Positions 36,093-45,115 of a stretch of 64,000 nucleotides of DNA are shown piece after piece; position 1 is the first letter of the stretch, and every line of letters begins with the position of its first letter. Source of the DNA: an uncultured Thioclava sp. (GTDB taxonomy: Bacteria > Pseudomonadota > Alphaproteobacteria > Rhodobacterales > Rhodobacteraceae); NCBI RefSeq assembly GCF_913064665.1, contig NZ_CAJYBT010000011.1:34877-98876 (forward strand), read 5' to 3'. Position numbers and translations under genes: made by a program. A model generated the notes under the pieces. That model had not been told where the DNA came from. It did no database searches and saw nothing but the letters and a program-made list of their open reading frames with translations.

Positions 36093-37355
36093 TTATAGCG
36101 CGCGCCAGCCAATATCGCGGCGTACAAAGCCCTCGGGCCAGTCAATCGCATCGACCATCGCGTAAGCCCGATCGCGCGCCTCTTGCAGGCTGGTCCCACG
36201 CGCGGTGACGTTCAAAACCCGCCCGCCATTGGCCAGAATTTGCCCGTCTTTGCTGCTGGTGCCCGCGTGAAACACCATGTGAAAGCTGTCCCCGGGCAAG
36301 GCGTCAAGCCCGCTGATCTCAGAGCCTTTCTGATACGCGCCGGGATAGCCCTGCGCGGCCATCACCACCGTGATCGCGTGATCGGGGGCCCATTGCGCGC
36401 GCATCTCTCCCAGCCGCCCCTCGGCGCAGGCTAGCAGCAAATCAAGCACTTGCGCGCCAAGGCGCAGCATCAGCACCTGACATTCCGGATCACCAAAGCG
36501 CACGTTATATTCCACCAGCCGCGGCTGGCCGTCCTTGATCATCAGCCCGGCATACAGCACCCCCTGAAACGGCGTGCCCCGTCGCGCCATCTCGGCCACG
36601 GTGGGGCGCACGATTTCGGCGAGCGCCTTTTCTTCGATCTCGGGCGTCAGCACGGGGGCGGGCGAATAGGCGCCCATGCCGCCAGTATTGGGGCCGGTAT
36701 CGCCCTCGCCGACGCGCTTGTGATCTTGCGCGCCGCCAATGGGCAAAATATCGGTGCCATCGCACAGGATGAACAGCGAGGCCTCCTCGCCCTCCATGAA
36801 TTCCTCGATCACCACCTCGGTGCCCGCATCGCCGAACGCGCCCCCGAAAATCTCGTCGATACCGTCCAGCGCCTCATCAAGCGTCATGCCCATGATCACG
36901 CCTTTGCCCGCCGCCAGACCATCGGCCTTGATCACGATGGGCGCGCCTTGCTGGCGCACATATTCCTTAGCCGCTTGCGCATCGCTAAACCGCGCATAAC
37001 CCGCCGTCGGTGCGTCGCAGGCATCGCAGATTTCCTTGGTGAAGGCCTTGGAGGCCTCAAGTCTGGCAGCCTCGGCCGAAGGGCCGAAGGTCAGATAGCC
37101 CTGATCGCGCAACGCATCGGCGACGCCAGCGGCCAGCGGGGCCTCGGGGCCGATCACGACGAAATCGATCGCATTGGCCTCGCACAGTTCCAGAACGGCC
37201 GCTGTGTCACTCGGGTCGATCGCCGCGCAATCGGCGATCTGCGCGATGCCCGCATTGCCCGGCGCGACGATCAGCCGATCGCATTTCGGGTTTTGCTTGA
37301 TCGCCCAAGCCAGCGCATGTTCGCGCCCGCCGCCGCCCAGAACCAAAATGTTCAT
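36093..37355 (-). CDS. purD: Phosphoribosylamine-glycine ligase
   Basis: 420 residues, ATP-grasp. It joins glycine to phosphoribosylamine in step two of purine synthesis. N-terminal ILVLGGGGREHALAWA, then K-A-F-T-K, VIKADGLAAGKGVI, VVIEEFMEGEEASL, GGMGAYSPAP and EYNVRFGDPECQ, in the standard order. ATG at 37355 preferred over the GTG just before it; AAGGGGG lies upstream. Divergent from xseA with 68 bases between. Confidence 0.97.
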   Translation of the reverse strand: MNILVLGGGGREHALAWAIKQNPKCDRLIVAPGNAGIAQIADCAAIDPSDTAAVLELCEANAIDFVVIGPEAPLAAGVADALRDQGYLTFGPSAEAARLEASKAFTKEICDACDAPTAGYARFSDAQAAKEYVRQQGAPIVIKADGLAAGKGVIMGMTLDEALDGIDEIFGGAFGDAGTEVVIEEFMEGEEASLFILCDGTDILPIGGAQDHKRVGEGDTGPNTGGMGAYSPAPVLTPEIEEKALAEIVRPTVAEMARRGTPFQGVLYAGLMIKDGQPRLVEYNVRFGDPECQVLMLRLGAQVLDLLLACAEGRLGEMRAQWAPDHAITVVMAAQGYPGAYQKGSEISGLDALPGDSFHMVFHAGTSSKDGQILANGGRVLNVTARGTSLQEARDRAYAMVDAIDWPEGFVRRDIGWRAL

Positions 37356-37423
37356 CACACGCCCCCTTGGCCTTGCCGTTTGCGCCTTCTAAGCTGGGCG
37401 CAAGAGTGAGGCAAGGCTGGCGA

Positions 37424-39013
37424 ATGGACCTTTTGGACGACGAGAGCGGCTCGAACGCGCATGATTACACCGTTTCCGAGATTTCGGGGGCGGTCAAACG
37501 CGTGATTGAGGGCGAATTTGGCCGTGTGCGGGTGCGCGGCGAGGTCGGGCGGGTTTCGATGCCGCGCTCGGGGCATATGTATTTCGACCTCAAGGATGAT
37601 CGCTCGGTGATCGCGGCGGTGTCTTGGAAAGGCCAGGTCGCCAAGATGGCCGTGCGTCCCGAAGAGGGCATGGAGGTGATCGCGACAGGCAAGCTGACCA
37701 CCTTTCCGGGCCAGTCGAAATATCAGCTGATCGTGGATGAGGTCGAACCCGCCGGGGCGGGCGCGCTGATGGCGATGCTAGAGGCGCGGCGCAAGCAACT
37801 GGCGGGCGAAGGGCTGTTTGATGCCGCCCATAAACGCGCGATCCCGTGGTTGCCGCAGGTGATTGGCGTCGTGACCTCACCGTCTGGGGCAGTAATCCGC
37901 GATATTCTGCACCGGCTGCGCGAGCGGTTTCCGCGCCATGTGCTGATCTGGCCGGTGGCGGTGCAGGGGCAAGCCTGTGCGCCCGAAGTGGCCCGCGCGA
38001 TCCGTGGGTTTAACGCGATGAAGCCGGGCGGGCCGATCCCGCGACCCGATCTGATCATCGTGGCGCGCGGTGGCGGCTCGATCGAGGATCTCTGGGGGTT
38101 CAACGAAGAGGCGGTGGTGCGCGCCGCCTTTGACAGTGAGATTCCGCTGATCTCGGCGGTGGGCCATGAGACCGACACGACGCTGATTGACTATGCCTCG
38201 GATCGCCGAGCCCCCACGCCGACGGCAGCCGCCGAGATGGCGGTGCCCGTGCGCGCCGAGCTGGCAAGCTGGCTGGCCGAGGCGCAGGCGCGCATGGGGC
38301 GCGCGGCGCGCGGGCGGCTGGAGCAGCGCGATCAACGGCTGCGCGATCTGTCGCGCGGTTTGGGCCGCCCCGAGACGCTAACCCAACCAGCGCGGCAGCG
38401 CTTCGATATGTGGGCGGATCGGCTGGGGCCTGCGCTGCGCACGCTGGTGCTGCGCAAGGGCACGCGGTTTGCCCCGCTATCGGCGCGGATCGAGCCGCGC
38501 CTTCTGCGTCAGTTCATGGCAAATGAATCGCGCCGCTTGGAGGGGTTTGCGGGCCGCTTGCGGCCCGCCCCGGGCGCGCGGCTGCGCCGCGCGCAAAGTG
38601 ATCTGGATATGTTGGCGCGTCGGTTGCAGGCAGCAAATGCGCGGATGATAACAGAGGCGCAACGCCGCAATCGCGAGGGGGGCGCGCAACTGACTGCCCT
38701 TTCTGCCCGGCTTGATCGTTTGCCGCAAGCAAAGATCGAAGCGCTGCGCGAGCGGCTGGATCGGCTTGACCGGATGCGCCAGACGCTGGGCTATACCGAG
38801 ACGCTCAAGCGCGGCTATGCCGTGGTGCGTGGACCGGACGGCGTGGTGACCAGCGCAGACGTTGCAGGCAAACAACCCGGCCTTGAGATTGAATTCTCCG
38901 ATGGCCGTTTGGCGGTCATTCCCGGCGGGGGAGGCACATCAGCGTCGCCCGCCAAACCCAAGCCGACCAAGAAGAAATCCGATCCGGGAGCCGATCAGGG
39001 CAGCCTGTTCTAA
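37424..39013 (+). CDS. xseA: Exodeoxyribonuclease VII large subunit
   Basis: 529 residues. With XseB it degrades single-stranded DNA to oligonucleotides in repair. N-terminal OB fold (about 12-110, GEVGRVSMPRSGHMYFDLKD), the catalytic domain with VIGVVTSPSGAVIRDILHR, IIVARGGGSIEDLWGFNEE and ISAVGHETDTTLIDYASD, then a long coiled-coil region (about 285-440) and a C-terminal segment. A lysine-rich tail of some 30 residues is added. Its last four bases overlap the convergent gene at 39010. Confidence 0.96.
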   Translation: MDLLDDESGSNAHDYTVSEISGAVKRVIEGEFGRVRVRGEVGRVSMPRSGHMYFDLKDDRSVIAAVSWKGQVAKMAVRPEEGMEVIATGKLTTFPGQSKYQLIVDEVEPAGAGALMAMLEARRKQLAGEGLFDAAHKRAIPWLPQVIGVVTSPSGAVIRDILHRLRERFPRHVLIWPVAVQGQACAPEVARAIRGFNAMKPGGPIPRPDLIIVARGGGSIEDLWGFNEEAVVRAAFDSEIPLISAVGHETDTTLIDYASDRRAPTPTAAAEMAVPVRAELASWLAEAQARMGRAARGRLEQRDQRLRDLSRGLGRPETLTQPARQRFDMWADRLGPALRTLVLRKGTRFAPLSARIEPRLLRQFMANESRRLEGFAGRLRPAPGARLRRAQSDLDMLARRLQAANARMITEAQRRNREGGAQLTALSARLDRLPQAKIEALRERLDRLDRMRQTLGYTETLKRGYAVVRGPDGVVTSADVAGKQPGLEIEFSDGRLAVIPGGGGTSASPAKPKPTKKKSDPGADQGSLF

Positions 39014-39426
39014 ACGCCCAGATCGGGCCCCTGACAGCTTAGCGGATCATGGCTTTCGCTGAGACTGATGAGCGGCGCGCCCGAGGTATCGCCCTTGAAT
39101 TTCGCAACCAACCCCTGCGGGCTGTCGTAAAAGGTCCAGCATTGCAGCGGCACGAAGTCACCGTAATCAAAGCAGATATACTCATCGCTTTGAAACCAGT
39201 CGCCTTCCTTGCATTCGCTTTGCGTAAAAGCCCAGATAACCTTGTGGCCGGGCTTATATTGCTCGGCCCCGTAGGGCTGGCCCTGCGCGGAATAGGTGAT
39301 CGTGCGGCCCTGCGTGCGGGCATCAAATTGCTCGGCCGTGAGGGGCGCGCCCAGATCAGCGGGCTGGGCCATCACGGGCAAGGCAGTTAGCGCGGCAAGG
39401 CAGGTCAGGACAAGAAATCGGCGCAT
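39010..39426 (-). CDS. Secreted cysteine-containing hypothetical protein
   Basis: 138 residues. Signal peptide 1-20 (LVLTCLAALTALPVMA), mature part with four cysteines (C72, C85, C96, C131) likely paired as disulfides in the periplasm, and aromatic motifs VIWAFTQSECKEGDWF and YICFDYGDF. I recall similar proteins only as uncharacterised Rhodobacterales sequences. Its stop overlaps the xseA stop on the other strand, so the two genes share a four-base 3' border. Confidence 0.8.
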   Translation of the reverse strand: MRRFLVLTCLAALTALPVMAQPADLGAPLTAEQFDARTQGRTITYSAQGQPYGAEQYKPGHKVIWAFTQSECKEGDWFQSDEYICFDYGDFVPLQCWTFYDSPQGLVAKFKGDTSGAPLISLSESHDPLSCQGPDLGV

Positions 39427-39478
39427 CGGGTCTCCGGGGTCAGATTGCCTCCAGAGTGTCAGATCGCGCAGCCCTTGC

Positions 39479-40690
39479 CTAGCCTTGAGCGCGCCTCTCA
39501 GCGGCCTTCAGCGCAGCCACGCGCTTGTCCATCACGCGCCGCCAGAGAGGCGGGATCAGCGCCAGCGCGGCCATTGCGGGCAGGCTGCGTGGCAGAACCG
39601 GGCGCTGCGGCGCATCCAGATCGCCCAGACGCAGCGCGGGATATTCGCGCCCCGGATGGGCGTGGTGATCGGAATGGCGCGGCGCATTCAGCATCCACAG
39701 CGCGGAGACCGGATGGGGCGCGTCCCAGCTATGGCGCAGGCTCACCGGTTCGTAGCTACCATTGCCCCGGCGCGCCCGCTCAAGCCCGTAATGTTGCACA
39801 TAATCCGACAGCAGCAGCTGCAACTGCGCATAAAGGCACAACAACAGATAGGCGAGCACTCCGCGCAGCCCAAAGATCACCCCAAACAGCAGCACAAACC
39901 ACAGCGCGCCCAGAACATAAGACGGGTAAGGGCCGAGTGCTGCGATACGCGCGCGCAGCCGCTTGCGCCAATCAGCGCCCTCCGGCAAGGTCCGCCGCTG
40001 CGCCAGATTGCGCTCCATCTCTAGCCCCGCAACGAAGCTGCCACTCCAGGCGCGCGGCACGAAAGACCAAAACCCCTCACCCGGCTGGGCGGAATTTGGA
40101 TCATCTGGCGTGGCGACAAAGCGGTGATGCACATGGCGATGGGCCGAGCTGTGATGACCGTATAGCAGAGAAATGTAAACCCATTTCCCGAGCGTAAACA
40201 GACGCTTGTCGCGGCAGTGGATCAACTCATGGGCGTTGGAATTGGACACTTGCCCAAAGAACAGCCCAAAGGCCAGCAGCACCGCGACCCAAGACGGACC
40301 TTCCAGCAAGGTATGGCCCGACAGCGCCGCAACCCCAAGGATCAACAGGACGAAATGCGCGCCCGCCAAGGCAATCGACAGCGTATCAGCGGCGGGAAAT
40401 TCGGATCCCTCGGGCGCATCGGGGGCGGCGCGCGCGACGATCTCATCAAGCGCGAAAATGAACAACGCAATCCAGATCAGCGCCAGCCACGCCGGCCAGC
40501 CGCCAAAAATTGCGGCCAAGATCAACAGCGGCACCGGCGCGAAGGTGACGATGGCAAAGGTATCGACCTCGGGGGTGACATTGGTGAGATCAAACAGCGT
40601 CGCCAACGGTCCGGGCAAGCGATCGCGCCAGCGCGCACGCTCTTCAGGGATCGCCTCAAGATTTTTTTGCAAATCAGGCTCTTGCGTCAT
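39479..40690 (-). CDS. alkB: Alkane 1-monooxygenase (AlkB-type integral membrane diiron hydroxylase)
   Basis: 403 residues, membrane fatty-acid-desaturase-like fold with about six helices. Histidine clusters: HELIH (154-158), GHHSSAHRHVHH (178-189), YVQHYGL (297-303) and NAPRHSDHHAHPGREY (335-350), matching the AlkB ligand set for two irons, including the N-x-x-R-H-S-D-H-H-A signature. It hydroxylates terminal carbons of alkanes using electrons from rubredoxin. No rubredoxin or rubredoxin reductase gene is adjacent, so partners must lie elsewhere. Divergent from the YhhN gene. Confidence 0.92.
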   Translation of the reverse strand: MTQEPDLQKNLEAIPEERARWRDRLPGPLATLFDLTNVTPEVDTFAIVTFAPVPLLILAAIFGGWPAWLALIWIALFIFALDEIVARAAPDAPEGSEFPAADTLSIALAGAHFVLLILGVAALSGHTLLEGPSWVAVLLAFGLFFGQVSNSNAHELIHCRDKRLFTLGKWVYISLLYGHHSSAHRHVHHRFVATPDDPNSAQPGEGFWSFVPRAWSGSFVAGLEMERNLAQRRTLPEGADWRKRLRARIAALGPYPSYVLGALWFVLLFGVIFGLRGVLAYLLLCLYAQLQLLLSDYVQHYGLERARRGNGSYEPVSLRHSWDAPHPVSALWMLNAPRHSDHHAHPGREYPALRLGDLDAPQRPVLPRSLPAMAALALIPPLWRRVMDKRVAALKAAERRAQG

Positions 40691-40796
40691 GTTCGCCTCT
40701 GCTCTGCCTCTGCGTTTTTTTCGTCATCTTAACGCCGATTTCGGCCATTTTACGGCAAGACTTGCAGGGGCGTAAAAAATCTGTCCCTGTAGCGCG

Positions 40797-41456
40797 ATGA
40801 CCATATTCCTTCTTTTGCCGTTTGCCGCAGCCCTGATGCTGGCCGTGCTCTACCTGATCTCCTTCGCGGGTGCTACGCCAAGCTGGCGCAAAACCGCGAT
40901 TAAGACCAGCGCGGTTGCCTGTCTGGTACCGCTGGCGCTGATGTTGCATATGCCCGGCTGGATCGTGATCGGGCTGGCGCTGGGGGCGGTGGGGGATTTT
41001 GCGCTTTCGCGCCCCGGACAAGGCGCGTTCCTTGCGGGAATGGTGGCCTTTGCGGCTGGGCATCTGGCCTATCTGGTGGCGTTTATCGGGCTTGGCGCGC
41101 AGTGGCCCAACTGGCCCGCGACAGCAGTGATGGTCATGCTTGCCGGTGCGGTCGAGATTTGGGTCGTGCCCCATACCGGCGCGCTGCGTTGGCCGGTGCG
41201 CGGCTATATTCTGGTAATCGTTGCGATGGCGATTGCGGCGATGGGGCTGCCACCCGAGGCGACGGCGCTGTCATTGGGTGTGGTACTTTTCGTGACGTCG
41301 GATGCAATCCTGTCGGTCGAGACATTTGTGATGCAAGAGGGCGCGCGCAAGCGTCTGGCCTCGCGCGCGCTTTGGCTGTTTTACTGGTCGGGACAAGCGC
41401 TGATTGCAATCGGGCTGGCATTGGCCCCTCTTTTCACCGGGCCTGCGATGAATTAG
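40797..41456 (+). CDS. YhhN family membrane protein (lysoplasmalogenase-like)
   Basis: 219 residues, about eight membrane helices, with family segments GLALGAVGDFALSR (56-69), FAAGHLAYLVAF and LGVVLFVTSDAILSV. The D of GDFAL and the D of SDAIL are conserved acidic residues of the YhhN/TMEM86 family, whose animal members hydrolyse lysoplasmalogen vinyl ethers. Bacterial roles are less certain. It precedes ftsY by 27 bases. Confidence 0.88.
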   Translation: MTIFLLLPFAAALMLAVLYLISFAGATPSWRKTAIKTSAVACLVPLALMLHMPGWIVIGLALGAVGDFALSRPGQGAFLAGMVAFAAGHLAYLVAFIGLGAQWPNWPATAVMVMLAGAVEIWVVPHTGALRWPVRGYILVIVAMAIAAMGLPPEATALSLGVVLFVTSDAILSVETFVMQEGARKRLASRALWLFYWSGQALIAIGLALAPLFTGPAMN

Positions 41457-41483
41457 GTGGAAAGCAACGAAAGGCCTGCCACG

Positions 41484-42671
41484 ATGTCGTTTTTCAAAAA
41501 GCTCAAATCCCGCCTAACGCGATCCTCCTCCCAGCTTGAACAAGGGCTGGAAGATATCGTGGCTGAAAATGCCGCCGAGGAAGAGGCGACCGCGTCCCCC
41601 TCAGACCCCGAGGCGACCCACCCGCAGGCGTCTGAAACCGTAAACCTGCCCGATCCGACCTTTCCCGCGCCGGGCTATGTGCCAGCGCCCGTGACCGAAC
41701 CGGTTCAAGACAAGAATGCGCAGATCGCCAAAGCGCCACTGGATGTTGAACCCGCCCCCGCGCGTCCTGATCCGAGCCCTAAAAAACCGGGGCTATTGGG
41801 GCGCATTTTTGGCGCTGAGCCGACAGTCGATGCGCCACGCCGGGTGCTTGACGATGCGATGTTGGAAAGCCTTGAAGAGTTGCTGATTACCTCGGATATG
41901 GGCGTTGATACGGCGTTGCGCGTCACGGCCAACCTCGCCGAGGGGCGGATGGGGCGCAAGCTGTCCGTGCCTGAGATCAAGGGCCTTCTGGCCGCCGAGA
42001 TCGCGCGCATCATGGAGCCGGTGGCCAAACCGCTACCGATCTATCCCAAAAAACCGCAGGTCGTGCTGGTGGTTGGCGTCAATGGCTCGGGCAAGACCAC
42101 GACGATCGGCAAGCTGGCCTCGCAATTTCGCGCCGCTGGCAAACAGGTGGTAATCGCGGCGGGCGATACGTTTCGCGCCGCGGCGGTTGAACAGCTACAA
42201 GTCTGGGGAGAGCGCGCGGGCGTGCCGGTTCTGACCGCGCCCGAGGGATCTGACCCCGCTTCCCTTGCTTTTGACGCGATGAAAAAGGCCGAAGAAGACG
42301 GCGCCGATCTGCTGATGATCGACACCGCCGGACGGCTGCAAAACCGCGCGGATCTGATGGAGGAACTGGCCAAAATCGTGCGCGTGATCCGCAAGCGCGA
42401 TCCAAGCGCGCCCCATAATACGATCCTCGTTCTGGATGCGACGACGGGGCAAAACGCACTGCAGCAAGTCGATGTGTTTCGCAAGATTTCGGATGTGTCA
42501 GGCCTTGTCATGACCAAGCTCGACGGCACCGCCAAGGGCGGCGTGCTGGTGGCTTTGGCAGACCGGTTTGGCCTGCCCATCCATGCCATCGGGGTGGGCG
42601 AGCAGATCGACGATCTTGCACCCTTCGATCCCGAAGAGTTCGCTCAGGCACTGGTTGGGCTGGAACGCTGA
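41484..42671 (+). CDS. ftsY: Signal recognition particle receptor FtsY
   Basis: 395 residues. GTPase that docks SRP-ribosome complexes at the membrane. An acidic A domain (about 1-85) precedes the N domain (110-180) and the G domain with GVNGSGKTT (198-206, P-loop), DTAGR (280-284) and TKLDGTAKGG (344-353). The ATG at 41484 starts MSFFKKLKSRL, an amphipathic basic helix suited to membrane contact; an in-frame GTG nine codons earlier overlaps the previous stop and is less likely. Confidence 0.96.
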   Translation: MSFFKKLKSRLTRSSSQLEQGLEDIVAENAAEEEATASPSDPEATHPQASETVNLPDPTFPAPGYVPAPVTEPVQDKNAQIAKAPLDVEPAPARPDPSPKKPGLLGRIFGAEPTVDAPRRVLDDAMLESLEELLITSDMGVDTALRVTANLAEGRMGRKLSVPEIKGLLAAEIARIMEPVAKPLPIYPKKPQVVLVVGVNGSGKTTTIGKLASQFRAAGKQVVIAAGDTFRAAAVEQLQVWGERAGVPVLTAPEGSDPASLAFDAMKKAEEDGADLLMIDTAGRLQNRADLMEELAKIVRVIRKRDPSAPHNTILVLDATTGQNALQQVDVFRKISDVSGLVMTKLDGTAKGGVLVALADRFGLPIHAIGVGEQIDDLAPFDPEEFAQALVGLER

Positions 42672-42684
42672 TATCTTGAAAAAA

Positions 42685-42816
42685 GGGGCGCTGCCCCTCG
42701 GGCTACGCCCTCACCCCGGGATATTTGGGTCAAGAGGAAGAGAGGACTCTTGCCTTCCTCTTGACCCAAATATCCCGGGGGTGAATGGCCGACTGGCCAG
42801 AGGGGGCAGCGCCCCC
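42685..42816. repeat. Large nested palindromic intergenic element
   Basis: A perfect 27-base inverted repeat (42714-42740 with 42754-42780, 13-base spacer) is nested in an outer pair, GGGGCGCTGCCCCTC (42685-42699) and its near complement (42800-42815, one extra base). The inner arms contain CCCAAATATCCCGGGG, resembling the dispersed 23-base element after DUF2127 and comEC. It fills most of the ftsY-DMT gap and could fold into a very stable hairpin acting as a terminator or mRNA end. Confidence 0.85.
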
Positions 42817-42848
42817 TCCCCTGACGCGATGACGATAAGGACGCTGCT

Positions 42849-43751
42849 GTGAGCGATTGGATCATTTCCGTTTCTGGCACCGAGACGGGCCGCCATCTAG
42901 CGCTGGGGTTGGCGCTGCTTGCCGCGTTTTTACACGCCTTGTTTGGCGCGCTACAAAAGGGGCGCCATGACCCGTGGCTTAGCCGGGCGGCGATTGACGC
43001 AAGCTATGGGATTATCGCGGCCCCCTTCGCGCTGTTCGTGGTGCCGTGGCCCGAGCCCTATATGTGGGCGATTTTCGCCACCGTTTTCGTGATCCATGTC
43101 TGCTACAAGTTGTTGCAGGCGATGACCTATTCGCGCGGGGCCTATACGGTGGTCTATCCTGTGGTGCGCGGCACTGCGCCGCTTTTCGCAGTGATCGGGG
43201 CCGGGATCGTGTTTGGCGAGCATTTCACACTGGGCCAATGGGCGGGTGTGGGCGTGTTGTTGGCCGGGATCTACGGCTTGGCGCTTTATAATCTGCGCAC
43301 GATCACACTGGACCGTGAAACGATGGTGCCCGCGCTCGGCCTTGCGATTGCGACCGGGGCCTTCGTGGCGCTTTACACCACCTATGACGCCTATGGTATT
43401 CGCGCGACGGCCGATCCTTTTACCTTTCTGGCGTGGTTTTTCTTTATCGACGGTTGGTTCATGCCGATCTTTACCGCGCGGCGCTGGCGCAAGATGCCCG
43501 GTAGCGAAATCGTGCCTTTGCTGAAAAGGGGTGTTATTGGCGCGATTGTTGCCTATTTCTCCTTTGGCTCGATCATGCTGGCGACGCGGCTGGACAAGGT
43601 CGGCGAGGCAGCGGTGTTGCGTGAGACATCGACGGTGTTTGCGGCCCTGATTGGCTGGCTGGTGCTGGGCGAAAAAGTGGGGCCGCGGCGCACGGCGTTG
43701 ATGGCGCTCATCGCGGTTGGCGCGGTGATTGTGGAAATGGCAGGACGGTAG
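42849..43751 (+). CDS. EamA/DMT family transporter
   Basis: 300 residues, ten hydrophobic helices in two EamA repeats (about 12-148 and 162-298), each ending in the usual GEHFTLGQW / GEKVGPRRT segment. Drug/metabolite-type carriers move small metabolites; substrate unknown. GTG start. Seven bases before yciB, so they are co-transcribed. Confidence 0.88.
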   Translation: MSDWIISVSGTETGRHLALGLALLAAFLHALFGALQKGRHDPWLSRAAIDASYGIIAAPFALFVVPWPEPYMWAIFATVFVIHVCYKLLQAMTYSRGAYTVVYPVVRGTAPLFAVIGAGIVFGEHFTLGQWAGVGVLLAGIYGLALYNLRTITLDRETMVPALGLAIATGAFVALYTTYDAYGIRATADPFTFLAWFFFIDGWFMPIFTARRWRKMPGSEIVPLLKRGVIGAIVAYFSFGSIMLATRLDKVGEAAVLRETSTVFAALIGWLVLGEKVGPRRTALMALIAVGAVIVEMAGR

Positions 43752-43757
43752 AAGCAG

Positions 43758-44378
43758 ATGGCAGGCAAAAAGATTTCCCCATGGGTGAAGGGCGCGCTTG
43801 ATTGGGGGCCGTTGGTGATTTTCTTCTTCGCGTTCAATCGCTTGAAGGACGGCCATTACGAAATTTTGGGCCGGGATTATTCTGGCTTCATCCTCGCCAC
43901 CGCGCTGTTCGTGCCCCTGATCGCGGTCTCGACGCTGATCTTGTGGCGCCTCACGGGCAAGCTATCGGCGATGCAGATTGCAACGTTGGTGCTGGTTCTG
44001 ATCTTTGGTGGGCTATCGGTCTGGCTCAATGATCCGACCTTCTTCAAGATGAAACCCACGATCATCTACCTGCTGTTTGCGGGCATCTTGGGCGCGGGTT
44101 TGCTGCGCGGCAAAGCGTGGTTGCAGCTTGTCATGGAAGAGGCCCTGCCGATGCAGCACGAGGGCTGGATGATCCTGACCCGCCGCTTCGTTGGGTTGTT
44201 TCTGGCGCTGGCGGTGGCCAATGAAATCGTCTGGCGCACGATGTCCGACAGCATCTGGGTTGATTTCAAAACCTTCGGGCTGCCGATCATCCTGATCGGT
44301 TTCATCATGGCGCAAGCCAAACTGTTTGAGCGCTACGGCATCGAGAAACCGGAAGAAGACGGCGCGCCCCCGGAATAG
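43758..44378 (+). CDS. yciB: Inner-membrane septation protein YciB/IspZ
   Basis: 206 residues with five to six membrane helices and family segments DWGPLVIFFFAF (15-26), LTLI-like ALFVPLIAVSTLIL, WLNDPTFFKMKPTIIYLLF (88-106) and NEIVWR (near 155-160). YciB takes part in cell-envelope and division-site integrity. C-terminal tail charged. Convergent with the glutathione transferase gene. Confidence 0.93.
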   Translation: MAGKKISPWVKGALDWGPLVIFFFAFNRLKDGHYEILGRDYSGFILATALFVPLIAVSTLILWRLTGKLSAMQIATLVLVLIFGGLSVWLNDPTFFKMKPTIIYLLFAGILGAGLLRGKAWLQLVMEEALPMQHEGWMILTRRFVGLFLALAVANEIVWRTMSDSIWVDFKTFGLPIILIGFIMAQAKLFERYGIEKPEEDGAPPE

Positions 44379-44394
44379 GGACGCGCCGCAGCGT

Positions 44395-45084
44395 TCAGCG
44401 TTTGAACAGCACTTTCTGGGCGTCACGGCTGCTATTGTCGCCCCGATTGTCCGCCGCCAAGGCACGACCGACCTGCACCGCTGGACGCGCGCTCAGCTCA
44501 TCGAGCCAGCGTTTCAGGTTTGGCTTGTCATCAAGCGTTTGCTGCTGACCCTCCCACAGCGAGGCCCAGCCCCAAGCCGCCATATCCGCAATCGAATAGA
44601 AATCGCCCGCTAGGTAGCGGTTTTCGGCGAGACGGCGATCCATCACGCCGTAAAGGCGCCCCGTCTCGGTGCGGTAGCGATCCTTGGCATAGGGCAGGTC
44701 TTGCGGGGGTTCGAGATTGGGGGCGTATTTCAAGAAATGGTGCGCCTGCCCCGCCATCGGGCCCAGCCCGCCGACCTGCCAGAACAGCCATTCCTCGACC
44801 GCGATCTGCTCGCGCACAGTCTCACCGTAGAACTGCCCTGTTTTGCGCGCGAGATATTGCAGGATCGCGCCGGATTCGAAGATCGAGATCGGCGCGCCAT
44901 CTGGCCCCTCGCGGTCGATGATCGCAGGCATCCGGTTATTGGGCGAGATCTTGAGAAACTCGGGCTTGAACTGATCGCCCGCGCCAATATTGATCAGATG
45001 GGTCTCGTAAGGCAGCCCCATCTCTTCCAGCGCGATAGAGATTTTCCAGCCATTGGGGGTGGGCCAATAGTAAAGGTCGATCAT
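44395..45084 (-). CDS. Glutathione S-transferase (YfcG/Ure2p-like)
   Basis: 229 residues. Thioredoxin-like N domain (MIDLYYWPTPNGWKISIALE, with T-P-N-G in the active-site position), N-N-R-M-P-A-I, and ESGAILQYLA for glutathione binding; helical C domain from about 95. The T-P-N-G start and Y-L-A-R-K-T-G-Q-F-Y region match the bacterial YfcG group, which has disulfide-bond reductase activity. The frame extends upstream to 45276; the ATG at 45084 is the family start. Confidence 0.93.
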   Translation of the reverse strand: MIDLYYWPTPNGWKISIALEEMGLPYETHLINIGAGDQFKPEFLKISPNNRMPAIIDREGPDGAPISIFESGAILQYLARKTGQFYGETVREQIAVEEWLFWQVGGLGPMAGQAHHFLKYAPNLEPPQDLPYAKDRYRTETGRLYGVMDRRLAENRYLAGDFYSIADMAAWGWASLWEGQQQTLDDKPNLKRWLDELSARPAVQVGRALAADNRGDNSSRDAQKVLFKR

Positions 45085-45115
45085 GGAGCTCGCTTTCGCA
45101 GATTGTGTCTGTGAC

